NCBI RefSeq assembly: GCF_014649755.1
Contig: NZ_BMTQ01000005.1
Location: forward strand, 248,001 to 312,000
Source: Streptomyces litmocidini
Lineage (GTDB): Bacteria > Actinomycetota > Actinomycetes > Streptomycetales > Streptomycetaceae
Direction of reading: 5' to 3'
Length of the DNA: 64,000 bases
Part shown: one piece after another, positions 8,698 through 20,733 of the stretch
Numbering within the stretch: the first letter of the stretch is position 1
Layout: each line of letters starts with the position of its first letter
The notes under the pieces: model-generated
Told to the model about the DNA's origin: nothing
What the model saw: only the letters and a program-made list of their open reading frames with translations
Database searches by the model: none
Program-made: the position numbers and the translations under genes

Positions 8698-9149
8698 ACG
8701 AGTTCACCCCCCAGGAGCTCGTCGACGCCGACAACCGGGTGCGCGCCATGGCCGCCCCGCCCGAGCAGCTCAAGGCCGCGCTCCAGCAGGCCGAGGGTTA
8801 CCGGAACTTCCTCGCCACGCTCACCGGGCTGCTCACCGTCGTCTTCGTCCTCAAGGGGCAGGAGAACCTGAGCAAGATGACCACCGGGCCCCGGTGGTGG
8901 GTGATCGGGCTGCTCGCCGGGGCGTTCCTGCTGCTCCTGCTGGCGTCCTGGCTGATGGTCTCGGCCGTGCACGAGCGGCCGGGACGGAAGCTGCCCTCGG
9001 GTGCGGAGTATCTGCTGCGGTACGAGAAGAAGCGGGCCAGGACCATTCGGTTGATGACCAGCTGGGCCCGGTGGATGGGTCTCCTCGGCGTCCTCGCCGT
9101 GTCGGCGGCCTCACTGATCACCTGGATCTGGCCTGGCCCGGTCGCCTGA
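8694..9149 (+). CDS. Three-helix membrane protein of the caspase-HSP90 operon
   Basis: 151-aa integral membrane protein with predicted transmembrane segments at about 38-54, 68-91 and 125-146. A basic cytoplasmic-type loop lies between the second and third (EKKRARTIRL region), and the first 35 residues are soluble and amphipathic. It starts at the GTG overlapping the previous stop. No family is recognised. In conflict cassettes a small membrane partner is often a pore-forming effector or a membrane anchor, so that is the working hypothesis. It is the last gene of the operon, followed by a perfect-stem hairpin. Confidence 0.7.
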   Translation: MNEFTPQELVDADNRVRAMAAPPEQLKAALQQAEGYRNFLATLTGLLTVVFVLKGQENLSKMTTGPRWWVIGLLAGAFLLLLLASWLMVSAVHERPGRKLPSGAEYLLRYEKKRARTIRLMTSWARWMGLLGVLAVSAASLITWIWPGPVA

Positions 9150-9173
9150 CCGGCCACCCGTCCGGGAACGCGC

Positions 9174-9223
9174 CGCAGCGCCCCCCAGGTCGTCCGGTCG
9201 GGGACAGGGAGGGGGGCGCTGCG
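9174..9223. terminator. Bidirectional hairpin between the conflict operon and gltD
   Basis: A 13-bp perfect stem: GCAGCGCCCCCC at 9175-9186 pairs with 9211-9222, with one more pair outside. The loop is 24 nt. It sits between convergent genes, so it probably terminates both. There is no U-tract, as is usual in Streptomyces. Confidence 0.75.
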
Positions 9224-9267
9224 CTCAGTTCCGCACGTCGTTGTGCGGGACGTTCGAAGGGGCCGGA

Positions 9268-10720
9268 TCAGACCGTCAGGGCACGGTCCGTCGGGCGGAT
9301 CGGGGCCGGCAGGGAGCTGGCGCCGGTCAGGTAGCGGTCCACGCCGCGGGCGGCGGAGCGGCCCTCGGCGATGGCCCAGACGATGAGGGACTGGCCGCGG
9401 CCGGCGTCACCGGCGACGAACACGCCGTCGACGTTGGTGGCGAAGTCCGCGTCGCGGGCGATGTTGCCCCGCTCGTCCAGCTCCAGGCCGAACTGCGCGA
9501 CCAGGCCGTTCTCCACGTCCGTGCCGGTGAAGCCCATCGCGAGCGTGACCAGCTGGGCGGGGATCTTCCGCTCCGTGCCCGGCTTCTGGGTCAGCTTGCC
9601 GTCGACGAACTCGACCTCGACGAGGTGGAGGAACTGGACGTTGCCGTCCTCGTCGCCCTCGAAGTGGGTGGTGGAGACGGAGTAGACCCGCTCGCCGCCC
9701 TCCTCGTGCGCCGAGGTGACCTTGTAGAGCATGGGGAAGGTCGGCCAGGGCTGGCCGGCGTTCCGCTCGTCGCCCGGCTTCGGCATGATCTCCAGCTGCG
9801 TGACCGAGGCCGCGCCCTGGCGGTGCGCCGTGCCGACGCAGTCGGCGCCGGTGTCGCCGCCGCCGATGACGACGACGTGCTTGCCCTCGGCGGTGATCGG
9901 CGGGGCCACGAAGTCGCCCTCGACGACCTTGTTGGAGAGCGGCAGGTACTCCATCGCCTGGTGGATGCCGTTCAGCTCCCGGCCCGGGACGGGCAGGTCG
10001 CGGGCGGTGGTGGCACCGGCGGCGATGACGACCGCGTCGTACCGGTGGCGCAGCGCCGTCGCCGGCATGTCGCGGCCGATCTCGACGCCCGTGCGGAACT
10101 TGGTGCCCTCCGCGCGCATCTGCTCGATGCGGCGGTTGATGTGCCGCTTCTCCATCTTGAACTCGGGGATGCCGTAGCGGAGGAGGCCTCCGATGCGGTC
10201 CGCGCGCTCGTAGACGGCGACGGTGTGGCCGGCCCGGGTCAGCTGCTGGGCGGCGGCGAGTCCGGCCGGGCCGGAGCCGATGACGGCGACGGTCTTGCCG
10301 GAGAGGCGCTCGGGCGCCTGCGGCTTGACGTCGTTCGCGTCCCAGGCCTTGTCGATGATGGAGACTTCGACGTTCTTGATGGTGACGGCCGGCTGGTTGA
10401 TGCCGAGCACGCACGCGGACTCGCACGGGGCCGGGCACAGGCGGCCGGTGAACTCCGGGAAGTTGTTGGTGGCGTGCAGGCGCTCCTGCGCCGCCGACCA
10501 GTCCTCGCGGTAGGCGTAGTCGTTCCACTCGGGGATCAGGTTCCCGAGGGGGCAGCCGTTGTGGCAGAACGGGATGCCGCAGTCCATGCAGCGGCCGGCC
10601 TGCTTGCTGATGATCGGCAGCAGGGAGCCGGGGACGTAGACCTCGTTCCAGTCCCTGACGCGCTCGGCCACCGGTCGGGTCTGGGCGACTTCGCGCCCGG
10701 TGGTCAGGAAGCCCTTGGGG

Positions 10721-10728
<8 letters not shown>
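9268..10728 (-). CDS. gltD: Glutamate synthase (NADPH) small subunit
   Basis: 486 aa, full length. It passes electrons from NAD(P)H through FAD and Fe-S clusters to the large subunit for making glutamate from glutamine and 2-oxoglutarate. The N-terminal cysteine clusters are visible ([14 protein letters not shown] and [12 protein letters not shown]), followed by the FAD Rossmann motif [10 protein letters not shown] (about 150) and the NADPH motif GGGDTGADC. It overlaps the end of gltB by 8 bp, which fits equal expression of the two subunits. Stem-loop termination follows at 9174-9223. Confidence 0.97.
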
Positions 10729-15283
<4,555 letters not shown>

Positions 15284-15706
15284 CGGCTCTCCCGTCGTCG
15301 TCGTGGCATATGGAGCTGCCGAGGGACGACGTTGGCCCTCCGCGAAATTTCGTGCAGGTTACATGATGGCTGGCTTCTCGCGAAGCGGATAGCTCATTCC
15401 AGCATGCGGACAACGCCGATACGCAGCGGTGGTGTGGGTTCCTCTGTGGGGTGCGGCGACAGGGACTGTCCCGCGGGGACGGATCAGGGCCCGGATGTTC
15501 TTCGGGACTCGGCGACCCGTCACTGGGAGTGGGCTTCGTTGCCCGGTGGCGCTCAGGCCTCTTTCCCGTTGGTCACGAGTTCGAAACCGCCGAGTAACCG
15601 GCTACTTATGTGGCGTCCCGCATAGTGTCTCATCGCCCCGGCGGATCGGGCCAGGGATATACGTCACAGAGGTTTCGGGGCCTATGTCGGGAAAGGGTGC
15701 CACGAA
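15284..15706. other. Upstream region of gltB without a gene
   Basis: About 420 bp between the gltB start and the VIT terminator. Short open frames here lack coding character. It holds the probable gltB promoter and a GlnR-like site at 15347-15362. The part from 15480 to 15700 has lower GC than its surroundings and shows nothing else I can name. Confidence 0.5.
15347..15362 (-). promoter_or_regulatory. Possible GlnR half-site upstream of gltB
   Basis: On the minus strand the sequence reads GTAAC, six bases, then GAAAT. This matches the actinobacterial GlnR a/b-site pattern gTnAc-n6-GaAAc in all but the last base. It lies 64-79 bp upstream of the gltB start. A second adjoining repeat is not evident, so it may be a weak site. 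Confidence 0.4.
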
Positions 15707-15743
15707 AAGACCGAGAGGCCCCTTTCGGGGGCCTCTCGGTCTT
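15707..15743 (-). terminator. Terminator of the VIT gene
   Basis: A 16-bp perfect stem: AAGACCGAGAGGCCCC pairs with its complement at 15728-15743 around a 5-base loop (TTTCG). A-rich sequence flanks it on the minus-strand downstream side. It separates the VIT gene from gltB. Confidence 0.85.
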
Positions 15744-15762
15744 CTGCGGGGACACGGATTCC

Positions 15763-15822
15763 GCACCGGCTTCCGCGGGGGTGCGGAATCCGCACCGGCC
15801 GGGTACGGAATCCGCACCGGCA
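15763..15822. repeat. Three copies of a near-palindromic 15-mer
   Basis: GGATTCCGCACCGGC at about 15758-15775 is followed by GGAATCCGCACCGGC copies near 15785 and 15807. The middle copy sits in GGTGCGGAATCCGCACC, palindromic except at its central base. It lies just downstream of the VIT stop. Confidence 0.6.
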
Positions 15823-15832
15823 CCCACCGGGG

Positions 15833-16561
15833 CTACAACGCGGCTCCGAAGAGCATGCCGAGCCCGTACGTGACGGCCGCGGCGGCCCCGCCCAGGACGA
15901 GCTGGCGCATGCCGCTGAAGAGCCAGCCGCGGGCGGTCACCCGGGCCACCAGGGCGCCGCAGGCGAAGAGCCCGGCGAGCGCGAGCAGGACGGCCGGCCA
16001 GAGCGCGGTCGCCCCGAGCAGGTACGGCAGGACGGGGAGGAGCGCGCCGAGCGCGAAGGAGCCGAAGGACGAGAGGGCGGCGACCATCGGCGACGGCAGG
16101 TCGTCCGGGTCGATGCCGAGCTCCTCGCGGGCGTGGATCTCCAGCGCCTGCTCCGGGTCCTTCGACAGCTGCATCGCGACCTCGCGGGCGAGCTCGGGCT
16201 CGACGCCGCGGGAGACGTAGAGCGCGGCGAGCTCCTCCATCTCGTCGACCGGGTGCTTGCGCAACTGGCGCCGCTCGACGTCCAGTTCCGCCTGGACGAG
16301 TTCGCGCTGCGAGGCGACGGAGGTGTACTCGCCGGCCGCCATGGAGAAGGCGCCGGCCGCGAGGCCCGCGAGGCCGGTGATGACGACGGTCCCCGAGGAG
16401 ACCGCTCCGCCGGCGACGCCGGTCATCAGGGCGAGGTTCGAGACGAGCCCGTCCATCGCGCCGAACACCGCCGGGCGCAGCCAACCGCCGTTCACGTCGC
16501 GGTGCGTGTGGTTGTCGCGGTGGGCCTCGTGCAGTGGTGCCTGGGCTTCGATGATGGACAT
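15833..16561 (-). CDS. VIT1/CCC1-family metal transporter
   Basis: 242-aa membrane protein of the vacuolar-iron-transporter family, which moves Fe2+ or Mn2+ out of the cytoplasm. Family features are WLRPAVFGAMDGLVSNLALM in the first helix, the second-helix AAGAFSMAAGEYTSV motif and a hydrophilic loop with Glu-rich metal-binding character (MEELAALYVSRGVEPELARE). Three further hydrophobic segments close the protein. The ATG at 16561 has a GAGGGGAGAGG site. A palindrome about 100 bp upstream is a candidate metal-responsive operator. Confidence 0.9.
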   Translation of the reverse strand: MSIIEAQAPLHEAHRDNHTHRDVNGGWLRPAVFGAMDGLVSNLALMTGVAGGAVSSGTVVITGLAGLAAGAFSMAAGEYTSVASQRELVQAELDVERRQLRKHPVDEMEELAALYVSRGVEPELAREVAMQLSKDPEQALEIHAREELGIDPDDLPSPMVAALSSFGSFALGALLPVLPYLLGATALWPAVLLALAGLFACGALVARVTARGWLFSGMRQLVLGGAAAAVTYGLGMLFGAAL

Positions 16562-16658
16562 GCCTCTCCCCTCGTTCCGGCGGGCCGGGTCGCACCCGCC
16601 GCCCCAACGCCTCGAAAATACGCCCGATGTAAGGGGTGCGCCAGCAAGCCAGGCCGTA

Positions 16659-16682
16659 CTTACTAAGGCCCGCCTCAGTGAG
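16659..16682. promoter_or_regulatory. Palindromic operator candidate between VIT and the ADPRH operon
   Basis: CTTACTAAGG, a 4-base CCCG spacer and CCTCAGTGAG form an inverted repeat with 8 of 10 positions matching. It lies in the 250-bp divergent region. The AGG-CCT core recalls DtxR/MntR-type boxes, which would suit a Fe/Mn transporter. Confidence 0.35.
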
Positions 16683-16812
16683 GGCACCCCAACCTGGCGG
16701 GGTGTCAGCCGGGTGACAGAGACGTTTCTTCGGCGAGTTCGCGGCCCGTGGTGGCACAGATCCAGGCATCGGGGCGTCGCTGTCGGCGCCCCTGTCCAGG
16801 AAGGGGCGCGAG

Positions 16813-17808
16813 ATGGTGACCAGCACGGCCTGCGACACGCGTGAACGGGCGAGGGGGGCACTCCTCGGTCTCGCCGTCGGCGACGCGCTCGGCGCGCCCG
16901 CCGAGAACATGCGGCCCTCCGAGATCCGCCGCCGCTGGGGCCGCATCGAAGGATTCGTGACGGACAGCCCGGCGGGCACCGACGACACGGAGTACGCCAT
17001 CTTCTCGGGCCTGCTCCTCGCCCGGCACGGCTCCGCCCTCACCGTCCGCCACGTCGAACGGGCCTGGCACCACTGGATCGCCGACCTCGACGAGGGCCCC
17101 TTCCGCGGCGCGGGCTTCTCCGAGCGCGGCACCCTGGAGAACCTCCGCCGGGGCCTGGCCGCCCCCATCTCCGCCCAGCACCGCCACGCCTGGTCGGACG
17201 GGCTGGCCATGCGCGCGGCGCCCTTCGGCGTGTTCGCGGCGGGCCGCCCCGCGGAGGCGGCCCGCCTGGTCGCGATCGACGGCAGCGTCAGCCACGACGG
17301 CGAGGGCATCTACGGCGGCCAGGCGGTGGCGGCGGGCGTGGCGGCGGCGATGACGGGAGCGACCGTCACGTCGGTGATCGCGGCGGCCCTCTCGGTCGTC
17401 CCGATGGACTCCTGGACGGCCCGCTCGCTGCGCCGCGCGGTCGTCGCGGCCCAGCGCGTCCAGCCGGACCCGCTCACCCGCGAGCGCCAGGTCCGCTCGG
17501 CCGTCGTCATCGGCGGCTACCCCTGGACGGACCTGGCCCCGGAGGCGGTGGGCCTGGCGTTCGGCGCGTTCGCGGCGGCCCGGGGCGACTTCCGCACGGC
17601 CGTCCTCACCGCCGTCAACATGGGCCGCGACGCCGACACGACGGCGGCGGTGGCGGGCGCCCTGGCGGGCGCGGCGGGCGGCCTGGGCGCGATCCCGGCC
17701 GACTGGGCCGGGGCCATCGCCCCGGTCACCGGCAGTTGCCTCCCCTCGATGCGCGGCTACCACGTCCTGGACGTCGCGGACCTCCTCACACCGGAGGAGG
17801 CCGCATGA
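16813..17808 (+). CDS. ADP-ribosylglycohydrolase family protein 1
   Basis: 331-aa all-alpha DraG/ARH-fold hydrolase, the first gene of a seven-gene operon. The family glycine loop LLGLAVGDALGAPAE opens the domain. The metal ligands look intact: T56-D57-D58-T59 (GTDDTEYA) and D273-x-D275 (GRDADTTAAVAGALAGA). The family uses two Mg/Mn ions to cleave N- or O-glycosidic bonds of ADP-ribose or related ribosides; the substrate here is unknown. It starts at ATG 16813 after an AGGAAGGGGCG site. Its stop overlaps the next start (ATGA), so expression is coupled. Confidence 0.9.
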   Translation: MVTSTACDTRERARGALLGLAVGDALGAPAENMRPSEIRRRWGRIEGFVTDSPAGTDDTEYAIFSGLLLARHGSALTVRHVERAWHHWIADLDEGPFRGAGFSERGTLENLRRGLAAPISAQHRHAWSDGLAMRAAPFGVFAAGRPAEAARLVAIDGSVSHDGEGIYGGQAVAAGVAAAMTGATVTSVIAAALSVVPMDSWTARSLRRAVVAAQRVQPDPLTRERQVRSAVVIGGYPWTDLAPEAVGLAFGAFAAARGDFRTAVLTAVNMGRDADTTAAVAGALAGAAGGLGAIPADWAGAIAPVTGSCLPSMRGYHVLDVADLLTPEEAA

Positions 17809-19601
17809 CCGCGGACCTGACGCCCCCGGACCCGGTGCCCACGGCCACCGCGCCAGCAGCGGACGCCGCGGCTCTCGCACCGGCTGCGGGCACGGCGACC
17901 GCCACGGCCGTCGCTCCCGGCACGGGCACCACGACCACCGCCGTCGATGCGGGCACGGCGGCTGCCGCACCGGCTGCGGGCACCGCCCCCGCCACGGGCG
18001 CCGCCCCCGTGGCGGACGCCGCGGCTGCCGCCCCCGCCATGGACGCCGCGGCCGCCGCCCTCGCCGTGGACGCCGCGGCTGCCGCACCGGCTGCGGACAT
18101 CACCCCCGCCGCGGGCGCTGCCCCGGCCGCAGCCGCCCCCGCCGCGGGCGATCGCCCCGCAGGGCGAGGGGGGTCCCCCCTGTTCGAGCGGAGCCGAGAG
18201 CCCGGGGGAGGGCGGGCACGGCCCCCGGTGCCGGGGGCCGGTCTCCTGCTCGGCGACCCGCAGGACCGGTGCGCGGCACACGGCACCGGCGAGCCGACCC
18301 TGCGGAGCCCCGCCCCGGCACGCCCCACCGGGCAGCTGGACCTGGCCCCGCAGGCCCCCGCCCCGGTGCGGGGCACCGGCTCCTGGGGCGGCGGCGCCCG
18401 CAAGGACCCCGCGACGCGGCGCACCCGTGAAGCCGCACCGCTCGACGCCCCCCACAGGGCTGGGCGCGACGCGGTCGAGGGCCTCCTCCTCGGCATCGCC
18501 GCGGGCGACGCCGCCGGCTGGCCCGCCGCGAGGCACCGCGCCGCCCGCATGCCCGAATGGACCCGCCGCCTCACCCGCGAACTCGACACCTTCGCCGAGC
18601 AGAACGCGACGACCACCCTCCCCGTCCCCATCGCCCTCAACCAGCCCCCCGAGCCCCTCCGCCTCGGCCCCTCCGACGACGCCGAGTGGGCGGCCTTCAC
18701 AGCCGAGGCCGTCCTCGCCGCCTCCGGCCCGGTCTTCGCCGGCCTCCCCCGGGAGCGCCGGCTCCGCGCCGCCGTCGACCTCGCCTGGAACGCCCTCGCC
18801 GGACAGGTCGCCGCCGCGGCCGACCGCGCCCCCGAGGTCGAGTCGGCCGTCCTCCCCCTCCGCGCCCGGATCTCGGTGCGCGCCGGCCTCGGCAATCTCG
18901 CCACCGGCCTGCGCCCGCCCGCCACGGGCCACGACAACCCGCACTACTTCGACGACGCGGCCTGCGTCCGGGCAGCCGTCCTGGCCCTGGTCCACCCGGG
19001 CGACCCCGGAGCCGCCGCCGAACTCGCCGAGTTCGACGCCCGGTACACACAGGACGGCGACGGCGTCCACGGCGCCCGGGCGACGGCGGCGGCCGTCGCC
19101 GCGGCCCTCGGCGGGGCGACGGTCGACGAGGCCGTCGCGGCGGCGCTCGCGGAACTCCCGCCCGCCACCGAGATCGGCCGCAACGCCCGGCACGCCGTGA
19201 AGCTGGCCCACGCCGCCGGTTCGGCCTTCGAGCTCGTCCCGCTCCTGGAGCACCAGATCGTGGACCACGTCTACAGCTACGGCATCGCCGCCGCCGAGAC
19301 CGTCCCGGTCGCCCTGGCCCTCGCCACCGCCGCCCGGGGCCGGATGGCGGCGGCCGTGCCGGCCGCCGCCTGCCTCTCCCGGGTCGCCGACTCGGCCCCG
19401 GCGCTCGCGGGCGCGCTCACCGGCGCGCTGGGCGGCGGCCGTTCGGTCCCGGCGAGCTGGCGCGAGGCGTGCAGGACGCTTGCGGGCTGCGCGCTGCCCC
19501 GGCTGGCGGGGACGGATCTGGTGGAACTCGCCGGGCTGCTCGGAGCCACGGAACCGGCCACCCCAGGTGGACAATTCCGACATGACACCCACACTGGATG
19601 A
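17805..19601 (+). CDS. ADP-ribosylglycohydrolase family protein 2 (probable pseudoenzyme, low-complexity N-terminus)
   Basis: 598 aa. Residues 1 to about 215 are Ala/Pro/Thr-rich low-complexity sequence unlike the family. At about 120-140 they include a translated copy of a dispersed genomic repeat (GGSPLFERSREPGGG). The hydrolase domain begins near 220 (EGLLLGIAAGDAAGWPAA). The first metal motif is changed to S290-D291-D292-A293 and the second has V527-x-D529 where the family has D-x-D. Catalysis is therefore doubtful; a structural or regulatory partner role is possible. The ATG overlaps the upstream stop (ATGA) with GGAGGAGG in front. Confidence 0.8.
   Translation: MTADLTPPDPVPTATAPAADAAALAPAAGTATATAVAPGTGTTTTAVDAGTAAAAPAAGTAPATGAAPVADAAAAAPAMDAAAAALAVDAAAAAPAADITPAAGAAPAAAAPAAGDRPAGRGGSPLFERSREPGGGRARPPVPGAGLLLGDPQDRCAAHGTGEPTLRSPAPARPTGQLDLAPQAPAPVRGTGSWGGGARKDPATRRTREAAPLDAPHRAGRDAVEGLLLGIAAGDAAGWPAARHRAARMPEWTRRLTRELDTFAEQNATTTLPVPIALNQPPEPLRLGPSDDAEWAAFTAEAVLAASGPVFAGLPRERRLRAAVDLAWNALAGQVAAAADRAPEVESAVLPLRARISVRAGLGNLATGLRPPATGHDNPHYFDDAACVRAAVLALVHPGDPGAAAELAEFDARYTQDGDGVHGARATAAAVAAALGGATVDEAVAAALAELPPATEIGRNARHAVKLAHAAGSAFELVPLLEHQIVDHVYSYGIAAAETVPVALALATAARGRMAAAVPAAACLSRVADSAPALAGALTGALGGGRSVPASWREACRTLAGCALPRLAGTDLVELAGLLGATEPATPGGQFRHDTHTG
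18149..18220. repeat. Dispersed palindromic repeat, copy A (inside a CDS)
   Basis: Matches the left arm of the 29.6-kb repeat island almost throughout. It contains the central palindrome (CCCCCTGTTCGAGCGGAGCC then GAGAGCCCGGGGGAGG) and the flanking GGGCAC. It is read through in frame by the second ADP-ribosylglycohydrolase gene. Confidence 0.8.
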
Positions 19602-20733
19602 CCGGATCACCGGAAGCCTCCTCGGGGCCGCCGTCGGCGACGCCCTCGGCGGCCCCGTCGAGGGCTACACCCCCGAGCAGATCCTGGAACGCCACGGCGG
19701 CCGCGTCACCGGGATCGTCGGCCCCTGGAACGGCGACGACTGGCGCACCGCCCGCCCCATCGCGCCGTACCACAAGGGCGACGGGCACGTCACCGACGAC
19801 ACCCTGATGACCCACGCGCTGATCCGGGTGTACGAGAAGGTCCGCGGCCACCTCGACGCGTACGCGGTCGCGGACCACCTCGTCCCCGAACTCATGGGCT
19901 CCCCCGTCTGGATCCCGGAGCTGGAGGCCGAGGCGCTCCCCCTCCAGCGGATCTTCCTCGCCGAGAAGTGGATCGTGACCCGGCTCCACTACGGCCACGT
20001 CGACCCGCGCGAGGCCGGCAACGGCAACGTCGTCAACTGCGGGGCGGCGATGTACGTGGCGCCGGTCGGCCTGGTCAACGCCGCCCACCCGGCGGCCGCC
20101 TACGCCGAGGCGATCGACCTGACGGGCGCGCACCAGTCCTCCTACGGCCGGGAGGCGGCGGGTGTCTTCGCGGCGGCGGTCGCGGCGGCCTGCGCGCCGG
20201 ACGCCACGCCGGCGTCCGTGGTCGAGACGGCCCTGGCCCTGGCGAAGGACGGAACGCGCGCGGCGATCGAGGCGGTCGCCGAAGTCGCCTCCCGCCACAC
20301 GGACTTCGAGTCCGCCCTCGCGCCCCTCCGCGGGGCGGTCGCCCCCTTCGACACGGTCGGGCCCGACTACCGCGCCCCCTCCCTCGGCGCCCGCCGTCCC
20401 TCCCGGCTGCACGCGATCGAGGAACTCCCGATCGCCCTCGGCATGCTCCTCGTCGGCGAGGGCGACTTCCGGCGTACGGTCCTGGGCGCGGTCAACTACG
20501 GCCGCGACTGCGATTCGATCGCCACGATGGCGGGCGCGATCGTGGGCGCGCTGCACGGCGAACCGGCCGTCCCCTCCGAGTGGGCGAAGCAGGTGGCGGA
20601 GGCGAGCCGCCTGGACCTGCACGCCCCGGCGAGGGCGCTCTCCCAAGTGGCCCGGGAGGTCTTCGTCCGGGACGCGGAAGCGCGCCGAGCCCACGCATCG
20701 GCCTTCGCGACGCTGACGAGCGGGGACCGGTGA
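19582..20733 (+). CDS. ADP-ribosylglycohydrolase family protein 3
   Basis: 383-aa member with both metal motifs intact: T71-D72-D73-T74 (VTDDTLMTHAL) and D309-x-D311 (GRDCDSIATMAGAIVGAL). The opening loop is SLLGAAVGDALGGPVEGY. This is the most canonical of the four paralogues and, unlike protein 2, has no low-complexity extension. It begins at ATG 19582, 20 bp inside the previous gene, and ends overlapping the next start (GTGA). The HxxxG-type insertion WIVTRLHYGHVDPREAGNGN may shape the substrate pocket. The substrate is unknown; the ribokinase downstream suggests that free ribose is a product. Confidence 0.92.
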   Translation: MTPTLDDRITGSLLGAAVGDALGGPVEGYTPEQILERHGGRVTGIVGPWNGDDWRTARPIAPYHKGDGHVTDDTLMTHALIRVYEKVRGHLDAYAVADHLVPELMGSPVWIPELEAEALPLQRIFLAEKWIVTRLHYGHVDPREAGNGNVVNCGAAMYVAPVGLVNAAHPAAAYAEAIDLTGAHQSSYGREAAGVFAAAVAAACAPDATPASVVETALALAKDGTRAAIEAVAEVASRHTDFESALAPLRGAVAPFDTVGPDYRAPSLGARRPSRLHAIEELPIALGMLLVGEGDFRRTVLGAVNYGRDCDSIATMAGAIVGALHGEPAVPSEWAKQVAEASRLDLHAPARALSQVAREVFVRDAEARRAHASAFATLTSGDR

